DNA from: Lacrimispora indolis DSM 755
Lineage (GTDB): Bacteria; Bacillota; Clostridia; Lachnospirales; Lachnospiraceae
Assembly (NCBI RefSeq): GCF_000526995.1
Contig: NZ_AZUI01000001.1
Location: 5,126,001 to 5,190,000, forward strand
Length of the DNA: 64,000 bases
Direction of reading: 5' to 3'
The notes beneath the pieces are model-generated. The model saw nothing but the letters and a program-made list of their open reading frames with translations. It was not told the origin of the DNA and ran no database searches. Each line of letters begins with the position of its first letter. The stretch's first letter is position 1. The translations under genes and the position numbers were made by a program. Of this stretch, positions 41,538 through 51,979 are shown piece after piece.

Positions 41538-44500
41538 TTAACTTTCTAAATTTTCTTCAATCAGATTTACAGATACAAGGGTTGAAACGCCCTTCTCCTG
41601 CATGGTAATACCATACAAACGGTCTGCAGAAATCATTGTACCACGCCTGTGTGTGATGACAATGAACTGAGTAGATTTTGTCAGTTTATGCAAATATTTT
41701 GCAAAACGGTCCACATTGGAATCGTCCAGGGCTGCCTCAATCTCATCGAGAAGACAAAATGGAGAGGGCTTTAAGTTCTGAATGGCAAACAGCAATGCAA
41801 TGGCTGTTAATGCCTTTTCCCCGCCGGAAAGCTGCATCATATTCTGAAGCTTTTTGCCTGGGGGCTGAGATATGATCTGGATTCCCGCCTCCAGAATATC
41901 CTCATCCTCCACTAATTCCAAAGTTCCCCGTCCTCCTCCGAAAAGCTCCTTAAATACCTTGTCAAACTCCATACGTATTTCACGGAACTTTTCTTCGAAC
42001 TGTTTTCTCATTCCCGTATCCAGTTCATCAATGATCTTTAGCAGAGTGGCTTCGGCTGCCACAAGGTCATCGTGCTGGGTCTTCATGAAGGTGTAGCGCT
42101 CTGATACCTCTTTATAATCTTCGATGGCATTGACATTGACGTTGCCAAGCTTGCGGATGTCCTCTTTTAAAGACTGGATCATGCGTTTGATCTCCGGCAG
42201 TGACGTCCACTCTTCATTTCTTAAGTCGTTTGCAGTGGAATAGGTCAGTTCGTATTCATTCCACATATAATTGACATGACTCTCCATCCACTCATCCAGC
42301 TTTTCCTTCTGGCTTTGTAAGCGGAACAATTCTTTATCCAAAAGGCTGATTCTTCCGGTAAGCTCTTCCCTCTTTCGGAATAATTCCTTCTGCTCCCTGG
42401 AACTGGCCTCTTTTTGTGCGGACTTTTCGTTAATGACCCCTTCCAGTTCTTCTGAGCGTACCAGTTCTTCCTGAATCCGGCCCTTTAAGCTTTCAATTTC
42501 TTTCTGTTTCTCTTCAATGATGGAGTTGGAACCGTCGGTACCGTTTGAAAGCCCGCCAAGCTCCTCTTCCAAACGGTGAATTTCTTCTTTTACACGCCGG
42601 ATATTTTCCTGTTCAAAATCATCCTTTTGCTTTAGAACTGAGGCTTTTAACTGGACAGATGACAAATCTTTGGAATACTGCTCCCTGTCTGACCTGGCTT
42701 TTTCCAGACGTCCGTTTAAACGCTCCAGTTCTTCTACCGTATCCTGATTCTGATTTTCCAGCTTATCAACCGCAGAAAGAAGCTCCTGCTGGCTGGCGCC
42801 GATCTCCCGGATCTGCACTTCCAGCTGACCGTTTTCCCGCTCCAGATCTCCGTAGGATTCCTTGATTTCCTCTTTTTTATCCTCAATACGGCGTATATTT
42901 ATTTTAACCGTATTTTGCTTTAAATAAAGCTGCTGTTTTTCTGAACGGATCTTTTCCAGTTCCTCCCTGCATTCTGCAAGGAGTCCCTCGTTCATTACCA
43001 GCTCTGTTTCCAGGCGTTCCACATCAGAAAGAGCTTTGGTGCAGATCCCTTCCAGTTCCTCCATCTCCCGTTTCCGTCCCAGTAAATTGCTTGTATTCTT
43101 AAATGCGCCTCCTGTCATGGAACCGCCTACGCTTAAAAGCTCTCCTTCCAGGGTTACGATCCTGAAAGAATACTGGAACTTCTTTGCAAGGGCGATGGCA
43201 TGGTCAATGGTATCCACTACAACCACACGGCCCAGCAGATAGTTTAAAAGGCCTTCATACCGGCCGTCAGCTTCCACAAGGGTATTGGCAAGCCCTAAGA
43301 CTCCCGGCTCCGTCAGCGCCCGGTCCTGGCGGAAGGAATCCCTGCCTGCAATGCTGGTCAATGGAAGGAAGGTGGCCCTTCCATATCGGTTTTTCTTTAA
43401 ATATTCAATCAGATGTTTTGCAGTGGCCTCAGAATCAGTAACGATATTCTGAATGCTGCCTCCAAGAGCGGTCTCAATGGCGATCTCATATTTTTTCGGC
43501 ACTGTGAATAAATCCGCCACAACTCCATGGATGCCGTGGACCCGGTCTCTTACCTCCATAATCCGGCGGATGCTGCCGCCATAGCCTTCGTACCGTTCGG
43601 CAATGTTTCTTAAGGACTCCAGCTTTGTATAACTGGTATGGTATTCCTGCTGCTTATCATTTAAATTCTTATTAAGCCTTTTGACCTCGCCTTCCAGCTC
43701 TTCTGCCTTTCCTTCACTAAGGGACTGGGCCTTCTGGCCCTCGGCAATTCCGGCCTCGATCTCATCTGCTTCTTTTTGAAGAGCCGTCAGCTGTTCATCC
43801 TGCTCCGACTCATCACTTTTGAATTTTAAAAGCTTTTGGCAGACCTCGGAACGGCGCATATTCACCTGTTCCAGCATGGTTTCATACCGCTGCTGTTTTG
43901 CAGTCAGAGAAGCTTTTTCATTGAGGATGTCAATAATGCCTCCCTTGCCCTCTTCAATCTGCTGTTCCAAAAGGCGGATTTTCTCGTCCTCTGAACTTAA
44001 GGTCTCTTCCGCATCTCTAAGCTCTGTTACTGCGGTTTTTACCTGGCCGGCAATCAGGGACCGTTCTTCCTCATAGGAGGCCGCCTGAGCCATTTTCATC
44101 TGGATCTCCCCATGGATGGCCCTCACCCGTCCGGCAATGTGTTCGGCGTTCATCTGCTCTGTATTAATCTGTTCCTTTAATACATTGATCCGGCCTTCCA
44201 GGCTTCCCATCTCCACGTTGGATTTATTCTTCTCATTTCTGGCCGCGCCGGCTGACCTCTCCAGCTCCGCCAGATATGTATCCAGAATGTCATATTCTTC
44301 CCGGATCCCTTCTGATGCCTGTTTTGCATCTTCCAGATCAAGGGATACGATATTTTCCTTTTCCCGGTTTTCCTTCATCTGAACCTGAATCCCTTCTGTT
44401 TCCATCAGGAACTGGTTCACGTCGTATTTCTTTAAATCTTCCTTCAGTCGGAGATACTCCTTTGCCGCCTCGGACTGCCTTGCAAGGGGCCCTACCTGCT

Positions 44501-45098
44501 TTTCAAGCTCAGTGAGGATGTCACTCACACGGATGAGATTCTGTTTTTCATCTTCCAGCTTTTTCTGGGCAATGAGCTTGCGCCGTTTAAATTTAACAAT
44601 ACCGGCAGCCTCGTCAAATAATTCCCTTCGCTCTTCCGGCTTTCCGCTTAAAATCTTATCAATCTGTCCCTGTCCGATAATGGAATAACCTTCTTTTCCG
44701 ATTCCCGTATCATAGAACAATTCATAAATATCCTTTAAACGGCAGGCACTGCCATTGATCATGTACTCGCTTTCGCCGGAACGGTAAACTCTTCGGGAAA
44801 CCGTTACCTGGTCGTAATCAATGGTCAGGTGATGGTCAGAATTATCAAGGGTAATTGCAACGTAGGCAAAGCCCTGAGGTTTTCTCAGTTCTGTTCCCGA
44901 AAAAATCACATCCTGCATGTTGGAGCTTCGGAGCTGCTTTACTTTCTGCTCACCAAGGACCCAGCGCACGGCATCGGCAACATTGCTCTTGCCGCTGCCG
45001 TTAGGACCCACGATACCGGTAATTCCGTTATGAAATTCAAAGACGATCTTATTGGCAAAAGATTTAAAACCCTGGATTTCAATACTTTTTAAATACAT
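41538..45098 (-). CDS. smc: Chromosome segregation protein SMC
   Basis: Condensin ATPase of 1186 residues. Walker [10 protein letters not shown] at 31-39; two long coiled coils around a hinge at about 510-660 ([14 protein letters not shown]... GSMTGGAF); C-terminal ABC signature [16 protein letters not shown] and Walker [18 protein letters not shown] 45098 follows GGAGAAGGGT; its start overlaps the rnc end by 20 bp. ScpA/ScpB are not in the window. Confidence 0.98.
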   Translation of the reverse strand: MYLKSIEIQGFKSFANKIVFEFHNGITGIVGPNGSGKSNVADAVRWVLGEQKVKQLRSSNMQDVIFSGTELRKPQGFAYVAITLDNSDHHLTIDYDQVTVSRRVYRSGESEYMINGSACRLKDIYELFYDTGIGKEGYSIIGQGQIDKILSGKPEERRELFDEAAGIVKFKRRKLIAQKKLEDEKQNLIRVSDILTELEKQVGPLARQSEAAKEYLRLKEDLKKYDVNQFLMETEGIQVQMKENREKENIVSLDLEDAKQASEGIREEYDILDTYLAELERSAGAARNEKNKSNVEMGSLEGRINVLKEQINTEQMNAEHIAGRVRAIHGEIQMKMAQAASYEEERSLIAGQVKTAVTELRDAEETLSSEDEKIRLLEQQIEEGKGGIIDILNEKASLTAKQQRYETMLEQVNMRRSEVCQKLLKFKSDESEQDEQLTALQKEADEIEAGIAEGQKAQSLSEGKAEELEGEVKRLNKNLNDKQQEYHTSYTKLESLRNIAERYEGYGGSIRRIMEVRDRVHGIHGVVADLFTVPKKYEIAIETALGGSIQNIVTDSEATAKHLIEYLKKNRYGRATFLPLTSIAGRDSFRQDRALTEPGVLGLANTLVEADGRYEGLLNYLLGRVVVVDTIDHAIALAKKFQYSFRIVTLEGELLSVGGSMTGGAFKNTSNLLGRKREMEELEGICTKALSDVERLETELVMNEGLLAECREELEKIRSEKQQLYLKQNTVKINIRRIEDKKEEIKESYGDLERENGQLEVQIREIGASQQELLSAVDKLENQNQDTVEELERLNGRLEKARSDREQYSKDLSSVQLKASVLKQKDDFEQENIRRVKEEIHRLEEELGGLSNGTDGSNSIIEEKQKEIESLKGRIQEELVRSEELEGVINEKSAQKEASSREQKELFRKREELTGRISLLDKELFRLQSQKEKLDEWMESHVNYMWNEYELTYSTANDLRNEEWTSLPEIKRMIQSLKEDIRKLGNVNVNAIEDYKEVSERYTFMKTQHDDLVAAEATLLKIIDELDTGMRKQFEEKFREIRMEFDKVFKELFGGGRGTLELVEDEDILEAGIQIISQPPGKKLQNMMQLSGGEKALTAIALLFAIQNLKPSPFCLLDEIEAALDDSNVDRFAKYLHKLTKSTQFIVITHRRGTMISADRLYGITMQEKGVSTLVSVNLIEENLES

Positions 45099-45789
45099 AC
45101 CCTTCTCCATTCTTAAGGCTTAAGATCCCATGATAAGCAGCCACCTGCTCCGCAGCCTTTTTAGTCCGTCCGGTTCCCTGTCCGATTATCTCCTGGCCTA
45201 TGAGGACCTGGGCTTCAAATACCTTGTTGTGATCCGGCCCTTCTTCCCGCAAAAGCTCATAGCTTAAAGGTTCGTCCGTTTTACTCTGTACGATCTCCTG
45301 CAAGATAGTCTTGCTATCATAAAAGAGCTGCTTATGTTCCAGATCATTCATAATGAAACGAAGGATAAACTCTTTTGCATTAGCAAAACCACCGTCCAGA
45401 TAAATGGCCCCTATCAGCGCTTCCATAGCATCAGACACGATCGACGCACGCCCCCTGCCTCCTGTGGCCTCTTCTCCCTTGCCCAAAAGTAAGTATTCCC
45501 CAAGCTTTATGCACTCCGCGCAATAGGCAAGAGTCGGCTCGCATACAATACTGGCGCGTATCTTAGTCAAATCCCCCTCCGGTCTCTCCGGATATTTGTG
45601 ATACAGGCAGTCACTGGAAACCACCTCCAGCACGGAGTCCCCCAAAAATTCCAGGCGCTCGTTGCATTCCAGCTTATTTAACCGGTGCTCATTGGCATAG
45701 GAGCTGTGAGTCATGGCCTGTGTCATGAGATGCCTGTCCGAAAAACGGTAGCCGATCCGTTCCTCCAGTTCTTTTAAATTCCTGCTCAT
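45079..45789 (-). CDS. rnc: Ribonuclease III
   Basis: Double-strand RNA endonuclease, 236 residues. Signature NERLEFLGDSVLE (about 43-55), catalytic Asp/Glu in DAMEALIGAIYLDGG, and a C-terminal dsRNA-binding domain ending AEQVAAYHGILSL. ATG 45789 after AGAGG. A hairpin (45819-45854) in its leader could be a self-cleavage site, as in E. coli rnc. Confidence 0.97.
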   Translation of the reverse strand: MSRNLKELEERIGYRFSDRHLMTQAMTHSSYANEHRLNKLECNERLEFLGDSVLEVVSSDCLYHKYPERPEGDLTKIRASIVCEPTLAYCAECIKLGEYLLLGKGEEATGGRGRASIVSDAMEALIGAIYLDGGFANAKEFILRFIMNDLEHKQLFYDSKTILQEIVQSKTDEPLSYELLREEGPDHNKVFEAQVLIGQEIIGQGTGRTKKAAEQVAAYHGILSLKNGEGYVFKKY

Positions 45790-45818
45790 TATACACCTCT
45801 CTCTCATTATGAAAGAAG

Positions 45819-45854
45819 GTGCTGCGGACAGACTTAAAAGTCCCCGGCAGCACC
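45819..45854 (-). terminator. Hairpin between acpP and rnc
   Basis: Imperfect stem GGTGCTGC / GCAGCACC extended by further pairs, followed on the minus strand by TTCTTTC. It may terminate acpP mRNA in part, or act in the rnc leader as an RNase III site. Confidence 0.45.
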
Positions 45855-45862
45855 CACATCTA

Positions 45863-46093
45863 TTAATTTAAAGCATTCTTGATCTGTTCTACTGCGTCGC
45901 TGACACTTACGATGTTTTCTGCCACTTCTGTCGGAATTTCAATATCAAATTCCTCCTCAATGCCCATGATAATCTGGAACACATCAAGGGAGTCAGCGCC
46001 AAGGTCATCCACAAATGTGGAGTTCATGGTCACCTCATCCGGCTCAATATTTAATACCTCTGCAATTATGTTCTGTAGCTTTTCAAATTCCAT
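45863..46093 (-). CDS. acpP: Acyl carrier protein
   Basis: 76-residue carrier of fatty-acid intermediates. The phosphopantetheine site is S35 in DDLGADSLD. The GGAAG-type ribosome site precedes ATG 46093. The open frame upstream to 46192 is repeat sequence. Next to plsX, as is common, though fabD/fabG/fabF are absent here. Confidence 0.97.
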   Translation of the reverse strand: MEFEKLQNIIAEVLNIEPDEVTMNSTFVDDLGADSLDVFQIIMGIEEEFDIEIPTEVAENIVSVSDAVEQIKNALN

Positions 46094-46135
46094 TTCTTTT
46101 CCTTCCTCTCTCCTATTCTTGATTTCCTTATTTCC

Positions 46136-46231
46136 GCCCATGCTTTTTGGGCATAAAGGTATGCCCGAAGGGCGTTCCTTAGTCCTGCCCATGCTTTTGG
46201 GGCATAAAGGTATACCCTAAGGGCGTTTCTT
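46136..46231 (-). repeat. Two tandem 51-bp repeats across the plsX stop codon
   Basis: Read on minus, units near 46187-46231 and 46136-46180 share ACGCCCTT..GG.ATACCTTTATGCCC.AAA.GCATGGGC, a 51-bp period. They are the same family as 20435-20536. The first unit codes for the last 17 residues of PlsX and supplies its stop; the second lies between plsX and acpP. Confidence 0.75.
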
Positions 46232-47228
46232 CACTTTTTCTAAGACTTTCTCTTATCTTATCATTAATTCCCTGTTCTTTGAAGGTTACGCATTGAAGTA
46301 TGGAGTTCTTCACTTCTGTCGCCTTTGAATTACCATGTGTCTTTACTACCAGGCCATTAAGTCCCAGAAGCGGCGCTCCCCCGTGCTGAGATGCGTCAAA
46401 CGACTTTAGGCTTTCCTTCAAAGCTGGCTTTACAAGCAGAGCTCCGATTTTGCTCCTTAAACTTCCCATCATACCGCTTTTCACCTTGTTTATTAAGGTT
46501 GCGCCTACTCCTTCGTAAAGCTTCAGGATTACATTGCCTACAAATGCCTCACAAACAATGACATCTGCGCCGCCGCGTGGAATCTCTCTGGCTTCAATGC
46601 TTCCGGTAAAATGGATATCCTTGCACTCCTTTAACAGCGGAAAGGTCTCCTTTACAAGCGCATTTCCCTTTTCTTCTTCTGCGCCGATATTGACGATAGC
46701 CACTCTTGGATTCTTCACCCCCACTACATGTTCCATGTAAAGGGACCCCATTCTGGCAAACTGTACCAGATGGGACGGTCTTGCATCCACATTGGCTCCG
46801 CAGTCAATCAGCAGGGAAACACCTTTATCCGTAGGAATAAGCGGAGCCAGCGGTGGTCGTTCCACCCCTTTTATCCGTCCGACAATCACCTGTCCGCCAA
46901 CCAGTATGGCACCAGAGCTGCCGGCCGATACAAACGCATCCGCCTCCTTTTGTTTTACCAGATTCATTCCCACTACGACGGAAGAATCTTTCTTCTTTCG
47001 TATGGCGTTCACCGGAGGTTCTTCCGTCTCGATTACCTCTGACGCATTCACAACCTGTATCTGTTCTTTTGGATACGTATGCTTTTTCAGCTCTTCCGAT
47101 ACAATATGCTCCTGCCCTACTAAGAGAACCTGGATTTCTTTATTCGCATTTACAGCCTCTACGGCTCCGGCAACCATTTCTATCGGTGCATAGTCACCGC
47201 CCATAGCGTCTACAGCTACTTTTATCAT
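46179..47228 (-). CDS. plsX: Phosphate acyltransferase PlsX
   Basis: Makes acyl-phosphate from acyl-ACP for phospholipid synthesis. 349 residues starting [15 protein letters not shown], with [23 protein letters not shown] and the C-terminal [14 protein letters not shown] block. The last ~17 residues (from EETPLGY to the stop) lie within a 51-bp repeat unit, so the native C-terminus has been replaced or extended. AAGGAG ribosome site. Confidence 0.96.
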   Translation of the reverse strand: MIKVAVDAMGGDYAPIEMVAGAVEAVNANKEIQVLLVGQEHIVSEELKKHTYPKEQIQVVNASEVIETEEPPVNAIRKKKDSSVVVGMNLVKQKEADAFVSAGSSGAILVGGQVIVGRIKGVERPPLAPLIPTDKGVSLLIDCGANVDARPSHLVQFARMGSLYMEHVVGVKNPRVAIVNIGAEEEKGNALVKETFPLLKECKDIHFTGSIEAREIPRGGADVIVCEAFVGNVILKLYEGVGATLINKVKSGMMGSLRSKIGALLVKPALKESLKSFDASQHGGAPLLGLNGLVVKTHGNSKATEVKNSILQCVTFKEQGINDKIRESLRKSEETPLGYTFMPQKHGQD

Positions 47229-47271
47229 CGTGATTCTCCTTTCGTATACCGCCTAAGATAATCTATTACAT

Positions 47272-47300
47272 AATATACTAAATATTATTATATAAATCAA
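47272..47300 (-). promoter_or_regulatory. Promoter of plsX-acpP
   Basis: On minus, TTGATT (47295-47300), a 17-bp spacer and TATATT (47272-47277). About 45 bp before the plsX start, in a very AT-rich gap; no FapR-like operator was recognised. Confidence 0.65.
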
Positions 47301-47324
47301 CAATAAATTAAGAAATTTAAAAGA

Positions 47325-48683
47325 TCATACAGAACCGCTGTTTTCCCTGTTTTTCTCAACCTTTTTCATGATGTAGACATATGAGATTGCCGTAAACAGT
47401 CCGGCGCTGGCCCAGGCTGCCGGATCACAGGCGCTTGCCAATGGATAACTTAAAAACCGGATAGCCAATGCCGCAGTTATCAATCTTGCCGCAAGCTCCA
47501 CAACGCCTCCCAGCATGGGAAGAAAACCATAGCCGCATCCCTGCATGGTATTTCTGAATATAAAGATCATTCCCAAGGGAATATAAAAAATGGCACACAG
47601 GTAAATATAGGTTTTGGCCCATGGGAGCATCTCCGTTATATCCACATCTCCCGAGAAAAACAGCTTTAATGCATAGGGTAGGATCAGGCAGACGATGACA
47701 GAAGAAAGAGCCGAATAGACGATCTCTGTCCCCAGCACAAGCTTAACGCCGCGGCGGATCCTTTTTATATCTCCCTTTCCGTAATTTTGGCCGGAATACG
47801 TGGCCATTGTCTGACCCATGGCAACCATTCCCTGAAGGACCATGCCCTGAAACTTATTGGCGGCCGTATAGGCAGCTACTGCGGTTGAACCGAACAGATT
47901 GACTGCTGACTGCATGATAATGGTTCCTGAGGCCGTGATCCCAAACTGAAGAGCCATAGGGATCCCCACAGAAAGCTGGCGCCTTGTATCTGCCTCGTTC
48001 AGCTTCCAGTGCTGGCTCTTTGGAGTTAAGACCGGCACCTTTTTATAAATATAGGAAATACAGAGAACCGCTGATATCCCCTGTGAAAGGTTCGTGGCCC
48101 ATGCTGCTCCTGCCACTCCCATTTTAAAGTTAATGATAAAAACAAGATCCAGAACTACATTCAAACAGGCAGAAAACATCAGGAACACAAGGGGAATCCG
48201 GCTGTTTCCAACAGAACGGAGATAGGATGAAAACAGATTGTAAAATACATTCGTAACAATTCCCATGCAGATGATGGAGATATAGGTGTATGCATCCTCA
48301 AAAATATTCTCAGGCGTATTCATGACCCGTAAAAGTGTTTTCATGAATGCAAGGCTTAAAACCGTCATTACTGCAATAACAAACGATGACAGGATGATCC
48401 CGTTAGCTACGGAACGCTTTGCCCCGTTTTCATCCCCTGCTCCGAACCTCTGGCTGGTAAGAACCGTAAATCCGGTGCTCATCCCCTGGGAAAATCCAAT
48501 GACCAGAAACATAATGGTGCCTGTGGAGCCAACGGCTGCCAGGGCATCCGGCCCTACAAAACGGCCTACAATAATGGTATCTGCCATGTTATAAAGCTGC
48601 TGAAAGATATTTCCCATCAGAAGCGGAAGCGTGAATTTTAAAATGATCGGAAGCGGATTGCCTCTTGTCATATCAGTTTCCAT
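47325..48683 (-). CDS. MATE family efflux transporter
   Basis: Multidrug/cation antiporter, 452 residues with about 12 helices. Typical openings TRGNPLPIILKFTLPLLMGN and NMADTIIVGRFVG, plus the second-half repeat GMVLQGMVAMGQTMATYSGQN. ATG 48683 after GGGGATGG; the 28-codon extension to 48767 is not family-like. Substrate unknown. Confidence 0.93.
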   Translation of the reverse strand: METDMTRGNPLPIILKFTLPLLMGNIFQQLYNMADTIIVGRFVGPDALAAVGSTGTIMFLVIGFSQGMSTGFTVLTSQRFGAGDENGAKRSVANGIILSSFVIAVMTVLSLAFMKTLLRVMNTPENIFEDAYTYISIICMGIVTNVFYNLFSSYLRSVGNSRIPLVFLMFSACLNVVLDLVFIINFKMGVAGAAWATNLSQGISAVLCISYIYKKVPVLTPKSQHWKLNEADTRRQLSVGIPMALQFGITASGTIIMQSAVNLFGSTAVAAYTAANKFQGMVLQGMVAMGQTMATYSGQNYGKGDIKRIRRGVKLVLGTEIVYSALSSVIVCLILPYALKLFFSGDVDITEMLPWAKTYIYLCAIFYIPLGMIFIFRNTMQGCGYGFLPMLGGVVELAARLITAALAIRFLSYPLASACDPAAWASAGLFTAISYVYIMKKVEKNRENSGSV

Positions 48684-48798
48684 TTTTTTCCATCCCCTGC
48701 CAAAAAATTTTGTCGCCTTTTTAAGAAGCGCAAGGGCTATTTTACCACGTTCCGTCTCTATTGTCACCGTTCTTTTTCAAAAAAATCCCATATCTCCA

Positions 48799-49752
48799 TT
48801 ATTCATAAACCGCAGCCATAACGGCCCCATAATCTCCTATCTTTTCCCCCAGCTGAGCAGGCACGATCCTGCAGGCTGCAGCCGAAGGGGCAAGAGCCTC
48901 CTTATGGATCTCCTCCCACATGGCTGTTTCCAGAAACTCATGACTCCTGGCATATATGCTTCCTGCCACAATCACTTCCGGATTCAGGATATCGATAAGT
49001 ATGGACAGCCCCTTTCCAAAATATGTTCCGGACTCTCTTAATAATTCTGCAGCGTCCTCATGGCCTGCTCTGGCTGCCTCTGCCACATCCTTGGCTTTAA
49101 CCGATCCTTTTTCTCCCGTCTGGAATGAGGCTCTTTTTCCCTCCTTTTCCATCTGCTCCGCCTTTTTTACTGCCATCTGACGGATCCCGCCGCCGCTGCA
49201 AAAGCCTTCCAGGCTTCCCGCTTTTCCGTATCCCACCGGCCCTTCCTCCTTTAGGCGGACGTGGCCAACTTCTCCTGCCATGCCGCAGGCTCCCGTATAT
49301 AGACGCCCGTTTAAAATAAGTCCTGCGCCAAGACCGGTGCCAAAGGTAAGAAATATCATATGAAGAGATCCCTTTCCTGCCCCATACTTCCATTCGGCAA
49401 GGGCGCAGGCATCGGCGTCATTTAACATCCTGGCAGTCATTTGAAGCTTTTCCGACAAATAGGCCACAACAGGGACCGAAACCCACCCGGGAAGGTTGGG
49501 CGGGGAACATATGACCATACGGTCAGGACTTAAGGGGCCTCCGCAGGAGATTCCGATCCGGCAGTCCGCCCGGTTAATCCCATGGGTCTCAAGCATCCGC
49601 TCTGCGTGACGGCATAAGTCATCTAAAACTCCTTTCCAGTCAGGCGTTGTCTGTATTTCCACCCGGTCATTCCACACAACAGTTTCTCCCTCCAAGCGGC
49701 AAAGCAGCACTGCACACTTTGTTCCTCCAATATCAAACCCTACTACATGCAT
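48799..49752 (-). CDS. ROK family sugar kinase
   Basis: 317 residues. ATP site VVGFDIGGTKCAV at the N-terminus and the catalytic region LNDADACALAEWKYG and TFGTGLGAGLILNGR. The usual zinc motif CxCGxxGC is replaced by GPVGYGKAGSLEGFCSG, so zinc binding is probably lost, as in some allose/allulose-type ROK kinases. It follows the sugar importer operon and should phosphorylate the imported sugar. Confidence 0.88.
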   Translation of the reverse strand: MHVVGFDIGGTKCAVLLCRLEGETVVWNDRVEIQTTPDWKGVLDDLCRHAERMLETHGINRADCRIGISCGGPLSPDRMVICSPPNLPGWVSVPVVAYLSEKLQMTARMLNDADACALAEWKYGAGKGSLHMIFLTFGTGLGAGLILNGRLYTGACGMAGEVGHVRLKEEGPVGYGKAGSLEGFCSGGGIRQMAVKKAEQMEKEGKRASFQTGEKGSVKAKDVAEAARAGHEDAAELLRESGTYFGKGLSILIDILNPEVIVAGSIYARSHEFLETAMWEEIHKEALAPSAAACRIVPAQLGEKIGDYGAVMAAVYE

Positions 49753-49793
49753 CGTAATACCTCAGTCCTTTTTTTATCATGAAATACCACAAC

Positions 49794-49824
49794 AGAGCAG
49801 GAACCGGCATGCCGGCCCTGCTCT
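49794..49824 (-). terminator. Hairpin after the sugar-binding protein gene
   Basis: AGAGCAGG/CCTGCTCT with an inner CCGGCATGCCGG stem, between the binding-protein gene and the ROK kinase gene. No strong U tract, so read-through into the kinase gene is possible. Confidence 0.55.
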
Positions 49825-49863
49825 ATTCCTGTTATGAAATCGTTCTTTGCGTTTAACTCCAGG

Positions 49864-50877
49864 TTATTTTATGGTGTCTTTTGTAAGAACGGAAACTCCT
49901 GTGTCCACGTTCTTGTCGCCGGTATCCTTGCTCTCCAGAGCATTAACCGCCGTCTTCACTCCCTCATATCCCATAACGTCAGGGTTCTGAGCCATGGTTG
50001 CCAGAAGATAGCCATCCTTGATCAGCTGAAGGATCATGTCGGATTTGTCAAAGCCCACGCCGATGACGGTCTCGCCCGCCTCCTGAATGGCATTGCCGGC
50101 TCCAACAGTAGAGCCTTCATTGGCTCCGAAGATGCCTACACAGCCCTGAGTGATATAGTTTGCCGCAATATCCTTGGATTTTGCCGCATCGCCTTCACCG
50201 TACTGGGTTTCCAGAATCTCAAACTTGGTTCCCTCAAATGCAGAGCGGAAGCCTTCTTCCCTGGCTACTGTGGATGCAGTTGCCGCATTGACATTGACGA
50301 TACCGATCTTACCGGATTCAATTCCTTTGTCTTTTAAGGCTTTGATCATTTCTTCTCCTGCAGTTTTTCCTGCAGCCTTATTATCCGTTGCAAGGGTCTG
50401 GATCGCCGGCAGGGATGCTGCGGAGTCTACGTATACTACCTTTACACCTGCGTCAATGGCTTCCTGTAGAGATGCAGTAACTGCATCAGGGCCATTAGCC
50501 GCCAGCAATATGGCCTGAGCGCCGCCTGCGACGGCATTGTTAATGCATTCGATCTGCTTTGCATCATCCTTCACATCAGGAGCCAGCCATTTATAATCTA
50601 CATTCCCAAGCTCCTTTACCGCTTTCTGGGCACCTGCATCTACGTTTACCCAGTGCTGGTCCATCTGGTCCATGGTAATTAAGTAAACCTTGTACGAGCC
50701 GCCCCCTGAAGCTGCCTCTTTCGCTGTTTCTCCTGCTGCAGCCGTTGCTGCTTCAGTCGCTGCTGCAGTTGTTGCACCAGTTGTAGCTGCGGCCTCCTTC
50801 TGCCCGCTGCTGCAGCCTGCGCACATGGACGCAATCATTCCAATAGAAAGAACAGCCGCCAATACCTTCCGTTTCAT
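49864..50877 (-). CDS. Ribose/galactose-type sugar-binding lipoprotein
   Basis: Periplasmic-binding-protein family 4 (RbsB-like), 337 residues. Signal peptide with lipobox MCAGC (Cys about residue 22), an Ala/Thr-rich linker, then YLITMDQMDQHW, AILLAANGPDAV and GANEGSTVGAGNAI. Last gene of the ATPase-permease-binding protein operon. The sugar is not known. Confidence 0.93.
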   Translation of the reverse strand: MKRKVLAAVLSIGMIASMCAGCSSGQKEAAATTGATTAAATEAATAAAGETAKEAASGGGSYKVYLITMDQMDQHWVNVDAGAQKAVKELGNVDYKWLAPDVKDDAKQIECINNAVAGGAQAILLAANGPDAVTASLQEAIDAGVKVVYVDSAASLPAIQTLATDNKAAGKTAGEEMIKALKDKGIESGKIGIVNVNAATASTVAREEGFRSAFEGTKFEILETQYGEGDAAKSKDIAANYITQGCVGIFGANEGSTVGAGNAIQEAGETVIGVGFDKSDMILQLIKDGYLLATMAQNPDVMGYEGVKTAVNALESKDTGDKNVDTGVSVLTKDTIK

Positions 50878-50949
50878 AAACCTTTTCCTCCTTAAATTTG
50901 GATATTTTAAAATTTACCTATATTAAAGCCTCAGGCTCCAATACCTTGT

Positions 50950-51957
50950 TTACGTTTCTTGCTTACTTTTCTTTCCAAGCTTTCCGCTTCTTACGATCAC
51001 ATCGATCAATACGGAGATCACCACAATGGCGCCGATGACAATATTCCGGATAGCAACCGGTGCTCCTGCAAACTGAAGTCCGTTCTGAAGCACTCCCCAG
51101 ATGGAAGCGCCGATCACCGTGCCAATGAGGATTCCCTGGCCTCCCAGAGTTGAGACTCCTCCGATTACGGAAGCAGCTACAGCATACATTTCATAGGCAT
51201 TGCCCGCATCCATGGTGCCCATGCCGCTGGTTGCACAGATCACCAGTCCTACGATGCAGGAACAAAAGGAGCTGACCAGATAAGCCTTTGTGGTGGTTGA
51301 TACGATATTTACTCCGGATAGCTTGGAGGCCTCTATGTTGCTGCCGATTGCATAAATGTGCCGCCCTGTCCTGGTTTTACTCAATAAGAAATTAAATATC
51401 AGCCATAAAACAATGGATATGATCACCGTATTATATACTCCGGCAACCTTTCCGTAATAAAAGAAATCCCGAAAACCCTTTGCCCCGTCTCCGATGGCGT
51501 CTGTATTATAGTTGTTATTGACGATTTGGGCAATACCTCTTGCGATTGTCATGGTGCCCAAGGTTGCGATAAAGGGCGGAAGCTTGCATTTCGCTACCAG
51601 AAGGCCGTTGACAACTCCTACGATCAGACAGCACATGAGGGTGAGGATTACCGCTGCCCATGGATTCATTCCTTTTGTCATCATGGTGGCGGATATCATA
51701 CAGCTCATGCCAACCACAGAACCAATGGATAAGTCAATGTTTCCGGTGATCAACACATAGGACTGGCCGATGCCGATTAACAGAATCGGTGCAATCTGGC
51801 GTAAAAGGTTTGCAACATTTTTCCCGGAAAAAAATGTAGGGTTTATGATGCCAAAAACAATGCACATGACGATGAGTCCAATGCCAACGGTGACTACCTG
51901 TCCCATCCCGCGAACGGCGAACAGCCTTTTATACCAACTCTGTCTTTTACTATTCAT
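50950..51957 (-). CDS. Ribose-type ABC transporter permease
   Basis: RbsC-like permease, 335 residues, about 8-10 helices, with LITGNIDLSIGSVVG and GRHIYAIGSNIEASKLSGVN typical of CUT2 permeases. ATG 51957 after AAGGAGAGG. Works with the ATPase upstream and the binding protein downstream. Confidence 0.95.
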   Translation of the reverse strand: MNSKRQSWYKRLFAVRGMGQVVTVGIGLIVMCIVFGIINPTFFSGKNVANLLRQIAPILLIGIGQSYVLITGNIDLSIGSVVGMSCMISATMMTKGMNPWAAVILTLMCCLIVGVVNGLLVAKCKLPPFIATLGTMTIARGIAQIVNNNYNTDAIGDGAKGFRDFFYYGKVAGVYNTVIISIVLWLIFNFLLSKTRTGRHIYAIGSNIEASKLSGVNIVSTTTKAYLVSSFCSCIVGLVICATSGMGTMDAGNAYEMYAVAASVIGGVSTLGGQGILIGTVIGASIWGVLQNGLQFAGAPVAIRNIVIGAIVVISVLIDVIVRSGKLGKKSKQET

Positions 51958-51979
51958 GTTACCTCTCCTTGCCCTTCTC

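Noticed and set aside
41678..45092. Several plus-strand frames inside smc
   Set aside because: All are antisense to the clear 1186-residue SMC frame.
46094..46192. N-terminal extension of acyl carrier protein
   Set aside because: It is repeat sequence; the standard ACP start at 46093 has its own ribosome site.
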